Below, in pieces: positions 1 through 5,596 of a DNA stretch of 5,953 nt. The stretch's first letter is position 1, and every line of letters starts with the position of its first letter. This stretch comes from an uncultured Desulfovibrio sp. (lineage in GTDB: Bacteria > Desulfobacterota > Desulfovibrionia > Desulfovibrionales > Desulfovibrionaceae). The DNA lies in NCBI GenBank assembly GCA_900550745.1, contig URTO01000136.1:1-5953 (forward strand). Reading direction: 5' to 3'. A model generated the notes under the pieces. It saw only the letters and a list, made by a program, of their open reading frames with translations, was not told where the DNA came from and did not search any database. The position numbers and the translations under genes were made by a program.

Positions 1-24
1 GGAAACTTTCTCCAGAAAGTTTCC
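1..24 (-). terminator. Hairpin at left edge, likely terminator of the leftward gene cluster
   Basis: Bases 1-10 and 15-24 are perfect reverse complements (10 bp stem, 4-base loop TCCA). The hairpin lies 24 bases beyond the stop codon of the LIC12162-family gene on the minus strand. The right arm continues as CC at 25-26, so the stem probably extends past the window edge to at least 12 bp. The U-tract expected on the minus strand would fall outside the window and cannot be seen, so the terminator call rests on position and stem strength. Confidence 0.6.
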
Positions 25-47
25 CCTTCCCCCTCCAATCTTCTCTT

Positions 48-1742
48 CTACACATCCTTCAACACGAGCTTCCACACATGCGGGACGTCGTCCTTGTTCG
101 TGAGGGCGTGCTGCGACGCCCACGGCCTGCACGCGGCGCGGACGGAAGCCCACCAGCCGGGCACGTCGCCCCAGACCTCGGCGGCTTTGGCTGCTGCGGA
201 TTCCGGCGTGTCGTGCAGGATGCCCGCTTCCCGGAGCTTGCCGAGCAGGGGCAGGGCTTCGGGGGTGAAGCTGGCCGTATCGGGATTCCAGTAGAGCAGG
301 AACGGGATGTTCGCGGCAAGCGCCTGCGCCAGCGTCGTCCCTGCATGATCGAGCACAAGCAGGCGGCAGCCGAGCAGATGCGGTTCAAGGGGGCCCGTGC
401 AGCGTTTTACCTCAGGGAACCGCCGGAGCAGCCACGGGGCGTCTTCAAGGGAAGAAGGGACGTCGAAATAGGGCCGATACTGGGACTGCCTGCGGAGCTC
501 TTCGGGCAGGGCGGCCATGAAGCGGGCCTTGCCCTCCCGGTAGGCGAACTGCTGCCGCCCCCGGAGCATGGACTTGAGCGTGTAGGGCAAGAGGGCCATC
601 TCCGTACCGACGAGCAGCAGCGTGGGCGACTTCTCGCGGTGGGCGTCGCGCAGGGCCGCAAGCTGGGGATGCGGCAGGGGCAGAAAGTTGCCGGGCATGA
701 GGCCGTGGCGCTTCCATCCCCATGTGATGAAACGGTGCTGGCAGTACTCGACGAGCGGATAGGCCACGGAAGTCCTGACATAGCCGTACTCGCCGCCGTG
801 CTGGATGAAGATCATCCGGCAGCCGCGCCCCCGGTGCAGGGCCATCTTGATGCGGTAGGCGTCGTCCTCGCAGGCCGCCACGCTGACCACGCGCGAACGG
901 ATGCGGGCCTGTTCGTGGCCGAGCGTCTGCGGGATGGACGCTTTCCGCAGGGATTCGGGGAGCAGGGCGACGGCGAGATCAAAGGCTTCGTCCTCCGTGA
1001 ATCCGAGAGGCAGGGGTGGCGCGGACGGATCGCCGAGCAGCCGGAGCGGGATGGTGTCGTCCCGGCGATCCCGGTTGAGCGTGAGCACCACGGACAGATC
1101 GAACGACTGCCTGAGGCTGAACCCTTTGACGCGGGGAAAGGGCAGGCTGAACAGGATGTTCCGCGCGGTATGCTTCAAGAGGTTTTCCCGTCTGGCCGGG
1201 GCGGCCTCGCGTTGGACGGGCGGCAGTTCCTCGGCAGTCCATGCGGCGGGCCAGTCCCGTTTCAGCAGGCGGGAAAACAGCCAGTGGTTCCACTGAGGAT
1301 TGAGGATGCCGCCCATGATGAAGTCCTGCGTGTCCGCAAAGGCGAATGCCGAAGCGTCCAGCACGGGTACGGAGAGGGGGCGGCTGCCGAACGCTTCCAG
1401 AATCCCGGCGGTGCGGTACAGGCGGTCAACCAGCGTTTCCACGGCGCGGACGAGCCACGGGGCCAGTACGAAATCCCAATAGCGGTCGTCGTGCTGCGTG
1501 CCGTAAAGCCCATTCAGATAATCCCGGAACTGGGGGGCAAGCTGCGTGACGAGCTGGCGCGCCTGTCTGGCGGCCGTTTCCAGCCGTTCGGGATCGGCCA
1601 GCGGTTCCGGCGGCATGTCGAAACCGGTTTCTTCGGCCGACGCCGGGGCAGTACACCACGGCCCGGCCAGAATGTGGGTGGCCGGGGCCGCGTTTTCCGG
1701 GGCCTTACCAAGAATCAGCGTCGTGATGGCTTGAGTGGTCAC
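48..1742 (-). CDS. LIC12162-family putative surface-polysaccharide transferase
   Basis: I recognise this as the LIC12162 family: uncharacterised putative transferases of outer-membrane bacteria, often found in O-antigen or surface-glycan loci. Numbered from the chosen GTG start (564 residues), family-like landmarks are an N-terminal strand ending in AGPWC (26-30), RYWDFVLAPWL (87-97), a central FIQHGGEYG (312-320), FITWGW (338-343), and a C-terminal DHAGTTLAQALAANIPFLLYWNP (465-487). The last resembles the nucleotide-sugar-binding end of GT-B-like transferases; that comparison is my inference. No signal peptide or membrane helix is evident, so it is probably cytoplasmic. The reading frame is open up to a TTG at 1772 that directly abuts the previous stop, but that TTG has no ribosome-binding site. 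GTG at 1742 has AGAGG 8 bases upstream and fits the expected family start. It lies 30 bases downstream of the small secreted-protein gene and is probably cotranscribed with it. Donor and acceptor are unknown. Confidence 0.82.
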   Translation of the reverse strand: MTTQAITTLILGKAPENAAPATHILAGPWCTAPASAEETGFDMPPEPLADPERLETAARQARQLVTQLAPQFRDYLNGLYGTQHDDRYWDFVLAPWLVRAVETLVDRLYRTAGILEAFGSRPLSVPVLDASAFAFADTQDFIMGGILNPQWNHWLFSRLLKRDWPAAWTAEELPPVQREAAPARRENLLKHTARNILFSLPFPRVKGFSLRQSFDLSVVLTLNRDRRDDTIPLRLLGDPSAPPLPLGFTEDEAFDLAVALLPESLRKASIPQTLGHEQARIRSRVVSVAACEDDAYRIKMALHRGRGCRMIFIQHGGEYGYVRTSVAYPLVEYCQHRFITWGWKRHGLMPGNFLPLPHPQLAALRDAHREKSPTLLLVGTEMALLPYTLKSMLRGRQQFAYREGKARFMAALPEELRRQSQYRPYFDVPSSLEDAPWLLRRFPEVKRCTGPLEPHLLGCRLLVLDHAGTTLAQALAANIPFLLYWNPDTASFTPEALPLLGKLREAGILHDTPESAAAKAAEVWGDVPGWWASVRAACRPWASQHALTNKDDVPHVWKLVLKDV

Positions 1743-1750
1743 AGGAGGTG

Positions 1751-1757
1751 CCTCTTT
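1751..1757 (-). promoter_or_regulatory. Ribosome-binding site that decides the GTG start of the LIC12162-family gene
   Basis: On the minus strand AAAGAGG is followed 8 bases later by GTG (1742-1740). The upstream TTG (1772-1770), which would add ten residues, is preceded by CAAACCTTTGA with no purine-rich match at the right distance. The GTG also places the first beta-strand-like segment (AITTLILG) at the N-terminus. Confidence 0.55.
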
Positions 1758-1772
1758 CCGCGCCGCAGGCAA

Positions 1773-2249
1773 TCAAAGGTTTGTGGGCGCTTCCGGTTTT
1801 TCCTTGTTGTACTGCCGCATCTGCTCCCGGAACAGGTTCATGGCGTCGTCGAACAACTGCGGCAGCTGGTTGTTGAGGGTGTCCTCAAGTTTTGACCCCA
1901 GTTCCTTGCCGTCCTTCTTCGCCTTGTCCATCGTTTCCGAGATGCTTTCCTGAAGGCGCGGGGCTTTCGCAGCCGCATAGAAGGCCGGGGCCACGTTGCC
2001 GGCCGCCTTTTCGATCTCTTTGCATTCGCCGACGGTGATCTTGCCGTCTTTCATGGCTTCGTCGATGAGCGGCATCAGCTTCGTGCGGAACATCACGGGA
2101 TCGATGTCCCGCAGGCCGAGCAGGGAGGCGTACTGGAGGGGCGTGATCTCGTCGGTGTCCTTCGGGCCGTCCGATCCGAACAGCGATGCGCCCGCACAGG
2201 CCGGGCTCAGCAGCATCAGGCATACGGCGGCAATGAGCATTTTTTTCAT
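1773..2249 (-). CDS. Small exported protein of unknown function
   Basis: The product is 158 residues and I do not recognise a named family. Residues 1-21 form a Sec signal peptide: KK at 2-3, a hydrophobic core at about 4-14, and a likely signal peptidase I site AGA|S at 19-22. C18 is preceded by SPA, which is not a proper lipobox, so a lipoprotein is unlikely. The mature part is short, charged and apparently helical. DEAMKDGKITVGECKEIEKA (63-82) contains DGKIT and E75, resembling the second half of an EF-hand-like or TerB-like helix-turn-helix, but acidic residues at loop positions 1 and 3 are missing, so calcium binding is doubtful. Residues 97-155 look amphipathic and may form a coiled coil. 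Start: ATG at 2249 has AAGGA 6 bases upstream; upstream in-frame extension would bury the signal peptide. The stop lies 30 bases before the transferase start. A periplasmic location is inferred; a role in the glycan pathway is only guilt by association. Confidence 0.8.
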   Translation of the reverse strand: MKKMLIAAVCLMLLSPACAGASLFGSDGPKDTDEITPLQYASLLGLRDIDPVMFRTKLMPLIDEAMKDGKITVGECKEIEKAAGNVAPAFYAAAKAPRLQESISETMDKAKKDGKELGSKLEDTLNNQLPQLFDDAMNLFREQMRQYNKEKPEAPTNL

Positions 2250-2291
2250 GGCGTTTCCTTTTCGGCTATGTGTTGTGGAGTCCCGGAGAAG

Positions 2292-2315
2292 GGGCCTTTT
2301 CCCGAAAGGAGGCCC
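2292..2315. repeat. Stem-loop in the leader of the small exported gene
   Basis: GGGCCT (2292-2297) pairs with AGGCCC (2310-2315), and an inner TTT/AAA pairing closes on CCCG with a two-G bulge. It lies 43 bases upstream of the start codon of the exported-protein gene. No U-tract follows on the minus strand, so a terminator role is not supported. Confidence 0.35.
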
Positions 2316-2365
2316 TTTGGCCTTGCCCTTTCTTTTGGCCCCGTCCGCCTTCCCGCAAAATGCAC

Positions 2366-2391
2366 TTTCCCCGTTTCCTTTTTGGGGAAAC
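2366..2391 (-). repeat. Two overlapping, mutually exclusive hairpins in a leader region
   Basis: TTTCCCC (2366-2372) pairs with GGGGAAA (2384-2390), 7 bp with an 11-base loop. Alternatively GTTTCC (2373-2378) pairs with GGAAAC (2386-2391), 6 bp with a 7-base loop. The two use overlapping bases on the right side and cannot form together. They would lie in the untranslated leader of the small exported gene if the promoter candidate at 2418-2445 is real. Confidence 0.4.
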
Positions 2392-2417
2392 GCCGGAACG
2401 CGCCGGGCTTGAGGAAG

Positions 2418-2445
2418 ATTGAAACACAACGAACCGAATGCTCAA
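2418..2445 (-). promoter_or_regulatory. Candidate sigma-70-type promoter for the small exported gene
   Basis: On the minus strand TTGAGC (2445-2440) and TTCAAT (2423-2418) are separated by 16 bases, each matching four of six consensus bases. The stretch is an AT-richer island within a GC-rich spacer. Transcription would begin near 2411, leaving a leader of roughly 160 bases. Matches of this quality arise by chance, so this is only a candidate. Confidence 0.3.
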
Positions 2446-2484
2446 TGATTGTCTTTCCGTTCCCTCCTGCGGCGGGCGCACCAC

Positions 2485-2505
2485 GCCCCCTTTCGGAGCG
2501 GGGGC
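2485..2505. repeat. GC-rich stem-loop in the spacer downstream of neuB
   Basis: GCCCCC (2485-2490) pairs with GGGGGC (2500-2505) around a 9-base loop. There is no T-tract on either strand, so it is recorded as structure only; it could protect the 3' end of a neuB transcript. Confidence 0.35.
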
Positions 2506-2522
2506 TTATGGGAGGAGGCGGC

Positions 2523-2597
2523 CCGCACCGGATGGGGGGGAAAAAGGGCAACGGCACGCTGTTCCTCGACGAAATCAGGGATCCGCACCGGGTGGGG
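2523..2597. repeat. 15-base direct repeat spaced by 60 bases
   Basis: CCGCACCGGATGGGG (2523-2537) recurs as CCGCACCGGGTGGGG (2583-2597), 14 of 15 identical. Both are followed after a few bases by an A-run and G-run (GGAAAAAGGG versus GGAAAAGGGGG), so the similarity extends to about 27 bases with a small insertion or deletion. The 60-base period lies wholly within the spacer. Confidence 0.55.
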
Positions 2598-2604
2598 CAG
2601 GGAA

Positions 2605-2627
2605 AAGGGGGCCTTCTCCCGCCCCTT
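2605..2627 (-). terminator. Possible weak terminator after neuB
   Basis: On the minus strand AAGGGG (2627-2622) pairs with CCCCTT (2610-2605) around an 11-base loop; the T-rich string CCCCTTTTCC overlaps the end of the stem. It starts 16 bases after the neuB stop. The stem is short and the U-tract poor, so termination may be partial. Confidence 0.25.
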
Positions 2628-2642
2628 CCAGCACATGCGTTT

Positions 2643-3701
2643 TTATTCCAGATGCGCCCATTGGAGGACGGTATCTTCCTCAATGTCGGCGCGGGCGACC
2701 ATGCCGAGCACTTCATAGTAATGGCGGGGGCTGATGCCGCCAGCGGGACGCTTCCACGTGAGGTCGTCCTTGTCGATGATCTTCCCGGCGGGGATGTTGC
2801 GGTTGGCGACGAGGGAGCGGCGGGCGTTCCGGCGGGCGGGCTCCTCGGAGGCCAGGGCTTCGATGCGCATTTCCCCGATCATGGACAGCGTCCGCTCGAA
2901 ATTCCGGCGGAAGAGCTGGAGATCCTTGTAATCCATAGCGTGGTAATGGTCGTTGCCGGGCAGCGTCTTGTCGTGGCTGAAGTGCTTTTCAAGGATTTGC
3001 GCGCCGAGCAGGGTGGCGACTTCCAGCACCTTCATGTCGTTGGGCAGGGTGTGGTCGGAGTAGCCGATGACGTGCTGCGGGAAATGGCGGACGAGGGCCG
3101 GGATCATGCCGAGCGCGGCGTTTTCATCCATCGTGGGGTAATTCAGCACGCAGTGGAGCAGGGCCAGCGGGTTGCCCTTGGCTTCAATCCAGCTCACGGC
3201 CTCGGCTATTTCGGCAAGGCTTGCCGCGCCGGTGGACATGATGATGGGCTTTTTGAAGTCGCACATGAATTCGATGAAGGGGCGGTTCGTGAGATCCGAG
3301 GAGGAGATCTTGAACACGTCCATCATGTCGTTGAGGAACTTGGCGGATTCCACGTCGAACGGCGTGGACATGAAGGCTATCCCAGCCTGATCGCAGTGTT
3401 TTTTCAGATTTTCAAATTCGTTTTTCCAGAACGAGTCGTGCTTTTTGAACAGTTCGTACTGGCTTGGGGTCGGCTCTTTGGTGGTGTCCCAGTAGGCCGG
3501 GGAATGCTTGGAGGCAAGGGTTCCCGCCTTGTAGGTCTGGAACTTGATGGCGTCCGCGCCGCCGAGGGCGGCTTCGTCGATGAGGCGGCGGGCGATGTCC
3601 ATGCTGCCTTCATGGTTCACGCCTGCTTCGGCGATGACGTAGGGGCGCTGGAAGCGGGTTGCCGGGACGGGGTGCTTGCTGATGAGTTCGGTAAGGTTCA
3701 T
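2643..3701 (-). CDS. neuB: NeuB-family nonulosonic acid (sialic-acid-type) synthase
   Basis: The family condenses phosphoenolpyruvate with an N-acylated hexosamine to make a nine-carbon nonulosonic acid in the cytoplasm. The 352-residue length is normal. Landmarks: IAEAGVNHEG (23-32), IKFQTYKAGTL (52-62), FMSTPFD (110-116), FKISSSDLTN (130-139), IMSTGAA (154-160), IGYSDHTLP (212-220), ILEKHFSHDK (236-245), and a C-terminal SAF/antifreeze-like domain from about 294 with RNIPAGKII (301-309) and RPAGGISP (318-325). H217 and H240 correspond to the two histidines that bind the metal in characterised NeuB. The sequence PGNDHYHAMD (248-257) and the YWDTTKEP segment (70-77) differ from the textbook NeuB, PseI and LegI forms as I remember them, so the exact product (Neu5Ac, pseudaminic, legionaminic or another acid) is undecided. 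The ATG is preceded by GGAG at 6 bases. A good promoter lies just upstream. No CMP-transferase or epimerase gene is in the window. Confidence 0.93.
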   Translation of the reverse strand: MNLTELISKHPVPATRFQRPYVIAEAGVNHEGSMDIARRLIDEAALGGADAIKFQTYKAGTLASKHSPAYWDTTKEPTPSQYELFKKHDSFWKNEFENLKKHCDQAGIAFMSTPFDVESAKFLNDMMDVFKISSSDLTNRPFIEFMCDFKKPIIMSTGAASLAEIAEAVSWIEAKGNPLALLHCVLNYPTMDENAALGMIPALVRHFPQHVIGYSDHTLPNDMKVLEVATLLGAQILEKHFSHDKTLPGNDHYHAMDYKDLQLFRRNFERTLSMIGEMRIEALASEEPARRNARRSLVANRNIPAGKIIDKDDLTWKRPAGGISPRHYYEVLGMVARADIEEDTVLQWAHLE

Positions 3702-3754
3702 AAAACGCTCCGTGAAAAGGTGCGGCGGTTACGGGAAAAGAGAGGCTCCCCTGC

Positions 3755-3783
3755 CTTGTACCCTTGCCGCGAACGCCGGTCAA
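3755..3783 (-). promoter_or_regulatory. Candidate sigma-70-type promoter of neuB
   Basis: On the minus strand TTGACC (3783-3778, five of six consensus bases) is separated by exactly 17 bases from TACAAG (3760-3755, four of six). Transcription would start near 3748, giving a leader of about 47 bases that contains the GGAG ribosome-binding site. Spacing, strength and position all fit. Confidence 0.55.
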
Positions 3784-3798
3784 ATGGCGCAAACCGGC
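3775..3798. promoter_or_regulatory. Inverted repeat overlapping the neuB -35 element, possible operator
   Basis: GCCGGT (3775-3780) and ACCGGC (3793-3798) are perfect reverse complements with a 12-base centre. The left half-site overlaps the -35 hexamer (3778-3783). The 18-base half-site centre-to-centre distance is somewhat longer than one and a half helical turns. A regulator binding here would be placed to occlude RNA polymerase. No regulator gene is visible in the window. Confidence 0.3.
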
Positions 3799-3927
3799 AT
3801 CAAAGCCCTGTGTTTAGGCGAGCCGGGCTTGCCTCGCTTTCCGCCATGCTGTAGCCTTGAAACGCCTGTGGGGAACGGATGCGCTTTTTCCGCCTGCCTT
3901 TTGGGGGTGCGGCTCCGTTTTGCGGGC

Positions 3928-3957
3928 TTTTTGTTTCCTGTGCGGCGTATCTATACG
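3928..3957 (+). promoter_or_regulatory. Weak promoter candidate for the lipoprotein gene
   Basis: TTTTTG (3928-3933) stands 18 bases before TATACG (3952-3957) in an AT-richer patch, and the start codon follows about 27 bases later. Alternative -10 choices (TATCTA at 3949) are equally weak. This is offered mainly because it is the best-looking spot in the spacer. Confidence 0.22.
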
Positions 3958-3983
3958 GATGGAACCATATCCTTGGGGGAATC

Positions 3984-5522
3984 ATGAACGGTTGTCTGAA
4001 ATGGCCTGCACGGGCAGGCGCTTTGATGGTTTTGGCGTGCCTTCTGCTGCTCGCCGGGTGCGGGCGTACCGTATTTGTCTCCGGCGGCTACGCGCCTTCC
4101 TCCCAGCCCGGCCATGCCGCCAGCGGCCAGCCTCTTCCCGAACAGGCTGATGCGGCGTGGAAGGCGGGCAATTATGCTGAAGCCGAGCGCCTGTACAATG
4201 TGGTGGCCCGTGACGCCGCGCTTTCCACGGAGCAGCGCGCGTTGGCGTGGGAGCGTGTGGCTCAGGCGGCCCTTTTCAGCGGCAATAGGCAGGGTGCCGA
4301 GAATGCCCTGAAATTCTGGAAGGATCTGGTTCCCGGAGCGGAAAACAGCCCTGCGTGGCTTGATGTGCAGGGCAAGCTTTCCGGTGCGGGCGGCACAGGG
4401 CAGCCTTCGTTCAGTTCCGGGTGTGTGGCCTTGGCCTTGCCCCTGAGCGGGGCGTACGGGCCGTTTGGCAACAAGATCGCCGCAGGCGCCACGGCTGCCC
4501 AGGGTGAATTGTCCAAATCCGGCATGATGATGGATGTCCGTATGATCAATACGGAATCTCCCGATTGGCTGGACAAGCTGGCCCAACTGCCCCCGCAGTG
4601 CGTGATGGTGGGCGGGCCCCTGCGTGCGGATCGCTATACGGCGATGAAGTCCCGCAGCATTCAGCAGTCGCGCGCCGTTTTCGCCTTCCTTCCGAGCCTT
4701 GAGGGAAGCGACGAAGGGACGGTCGCGTGGCGCTTCTTCGCCAGCCCGCAGGATCAAATCAACGCTGTCCTCAAATTTACGCGCAGCCTCGGCATTTCCA
4801 GCTACGGCGTCCTTGCGCCGACGGATACTTACGGGCAGCGGATGACGGATCTGTTCCTCAAGGCCGTGCGCGCCAACGGCTCCGCGGCTAAAGTGGCGAC
4901 CTACCCTTCCGGCGACACCTCCAGTTGGGGCGAGGTGATGCGCGGTTTTGTGGGCGGCACCATGCGCGGCAAGACCCCCGTGCCGACATCCACCTTCCAG
5001 GCGGCTTTCATTCCAGATAGCTGGAAGAATCTGGAACTGCTCGTGCCGTTCCTGTTCTATCAGGGCGAGGATCGCCTCGTGCTGATGGGCACGTCCCTTT
5101 GGGAGCAGGGGCTTTCCAACCGTTCGAGCGTCAATGTGGCGAACCTCGATCTGGCGATTTTCCCCGGTGCGTGGAATCCGGCGTCCCCGTCCCCGGCTGC
5201 GGGCGCCCTCGTGCGGGCGATGGCGGAGTCCGGCAAGGGCATCCCGGATTTCTGGGAAGGCATCGGCTATGACTTTGTCCGCATGGCCTCGGTCATGAAC
5301 CTTCAAACCCCGTGGACGCCCGCGCAGGTGAACCGGCGTTTGGCCTCCGCCCAGAACATGGAGTGGAGCATGGCCCCCATGAGCTGGGCCAACGGCAAGG
5401 CGGCGCAGGCCCTTTTCGTATTCCGTCCGGTGCAGTCCGGCTTTGAGCTTGCCGATCCCGCGGCGTTCAAGGCCCGTTACAACGAGATCATCGCTCGCCA
5501 CGCCCGCCGCGTAGGGAGGTAA
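3984..5522 (+). CDS. LpoA/YraM-like lipoprotein (penicillin-binding protein activator type) with periplasmic-binding-protein fold
   Basis: The product is 512 residues. Residues 1-25 are a lipoprotein signal peptide with lipobox LAGC (23-26); C26 would be lipidated, and G27 at +2 does not signal inner-membrane retention, so an outer-membrane anchor facing the periplasm is likely. Residues 54-115 (AAWKAGNYAEAERLYNVVARD and what follows) look like a TPR-type helical repeat. From about 147 (CVALALPLSGAYGPFGNKIAAGATAAQ) to about 505 the chain reads like a leucine/amide-type periplasmic binding domain, with SSYGVLAPTDTYGQRMTDLF (272-291) and FQAAFIPDSWKNLELLVPFL (338-357). This two-part layout is that of LpoA/YraM, which activates a class A penicillin-binding protein; that role is inferred by resemblance. 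A solute-binding or sensor lipoprotein is the alternative. The ATG at 3984 (GGGGGA a few bases upstream) puts the signal peptide at the N-terminus; an upstream ATG at 3879 would not. It is transcribed divergently from neuB with a 282-base spacer. Confidence 0.82.
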   Translation: MNGCLKWPARAGALMVLACLLLLAGCGRTVFVSGGYAPSSQPGHAASGQPLPEQADAAWKAGNYAEAERLYNVVARDAALSTEQRALAWERVAQAALFSGNRQGAENALKFWKDLVPGAENSPAWLDVQGKLSGAGGTGQPSFSSGCVALALPLSGAYGPFGNKIAAGATAAQGELSKSGMMMDVRMINTESPDWLDKLAQLPPQCVMVGGPLRADRYTAMKSRSIQQSRAVFAFLPSLEGSDEGTVAWRFFASPQDQINAVLKFTRSLGISSYGVLAPTDTYGQRMTDLFLKAVRANGSAAKVATYPSGDTSSWGEVMRGFVGGTMRGKTPVPTSTFQAAFIPDSWKNLELLVPFLFYQGEDRLVLMGTSLWEQGLSNRSSVNVANLDLAIFPGAWNPASPSPAAGALVRAMAESGKGIPDFWEGIGYDFVRMASVMNLQTPWTPAQVNRRLASAQNMEWSMAPMSWANGKAAQALFVFRPVQSGFELADPAAFKARYNEIIARHARRVGR

Positions 5523-5541
5523 AAGGCAGCGCCTCCGGCGG

Positions 5542-5558
5542 GCAGGGCTCCGCCCTGC
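5542..5558. repeat. Stem-loop just after the lipoprotein gene
   Basis: GCAGGGC (5542-5548) pairs with GCCCTGC (5552-5558) around TCC, 7 bp with a 3-base loop, 19 bases after the stop codon. No T-tract follows, so it is structural or transcript-stabilising rather than a classical terminator. Confidence 0.45.
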
Positions 5559-5563
5559 ACCCG

Positions 5564-5586
5564 CTGGGGGGCATGATGCCCCCCAG
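5564..5586. repeat. Strong GC stem-loop, second after the lipoprotein gene
   Basis: CTGGGGGGC (5564-5572) pairs with GCCCCCCAG (5578-5586) around ATGAT, 9 bp. It lies 5 bases after the preceding hairpin and 10 bases before the long one, so three stems follow one another. There is no U-tract. Confidence 0.5.
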
Positions 5587-5596
5587 CCCCCCTCAA

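Larger units (their letters stand above)
2250..2642. other. 393-base spacer with hairpins, a direct repeat and a candidate promoter
   Basis: No convincing gene is seen on either strand. Leftward open frames here are rich in K, R, G and P with no start signal, and they read through several hairpins. The spacer holds a candidate promoter for the small exported gene, two overlapping alternative hairpins (2366-2391), a GC hairpin (2485-2505), a 15-base direct repeat (2523-2537 and 2583-2597), a possible weak terminator after neuB (2605-2627), and a short rightward string reading GNGTLFLDEIRD (2547-2582) that looks like a sigma-54 activator Walker B segment. Confidence 0.6.

Noticed and set aside
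78..1895. A 605-codon open frame on the plus strand opposite the LIC12162-family gene
   Set aside because: It mirrors the real gene's codon pattern in GC-rich DNA, shows low-complexity R/G/E-rich sequence without recognisable domains, and crosses the boundary into the next gene.
2250..2429. A 60-residue N-terminal extension of the small exported protein
   Set aside because: The extension is K/R/G/P-rich, would bury a good signal peptide, and the internal ATG at 2249 has a ribosome-binding site.
2268..3854. A 528-codon plus-strand open frame opposite neuB
   Set aside because: It is antisense to a clearly recognisable NeuB protein and reads through the hairpin-rich spacer. Only the short Walker B-like string within it deserves a note.
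3879..3983. A 35-residue upstream extension of the lipoprotein starting at ATG 3879
   Set aside because: It would precede the lipoprotein signal peptide and make the lipobox internal. ATG 3984 gives a normal signal peptide length.
3800..3985. A 61-codon minus-strand open frame in the divergent spacer upstream of neuB
   Set aside because: No ribosome-binding site was seen, composition is unconvincing, and it occupies the expected promoter region of the divergent genes.
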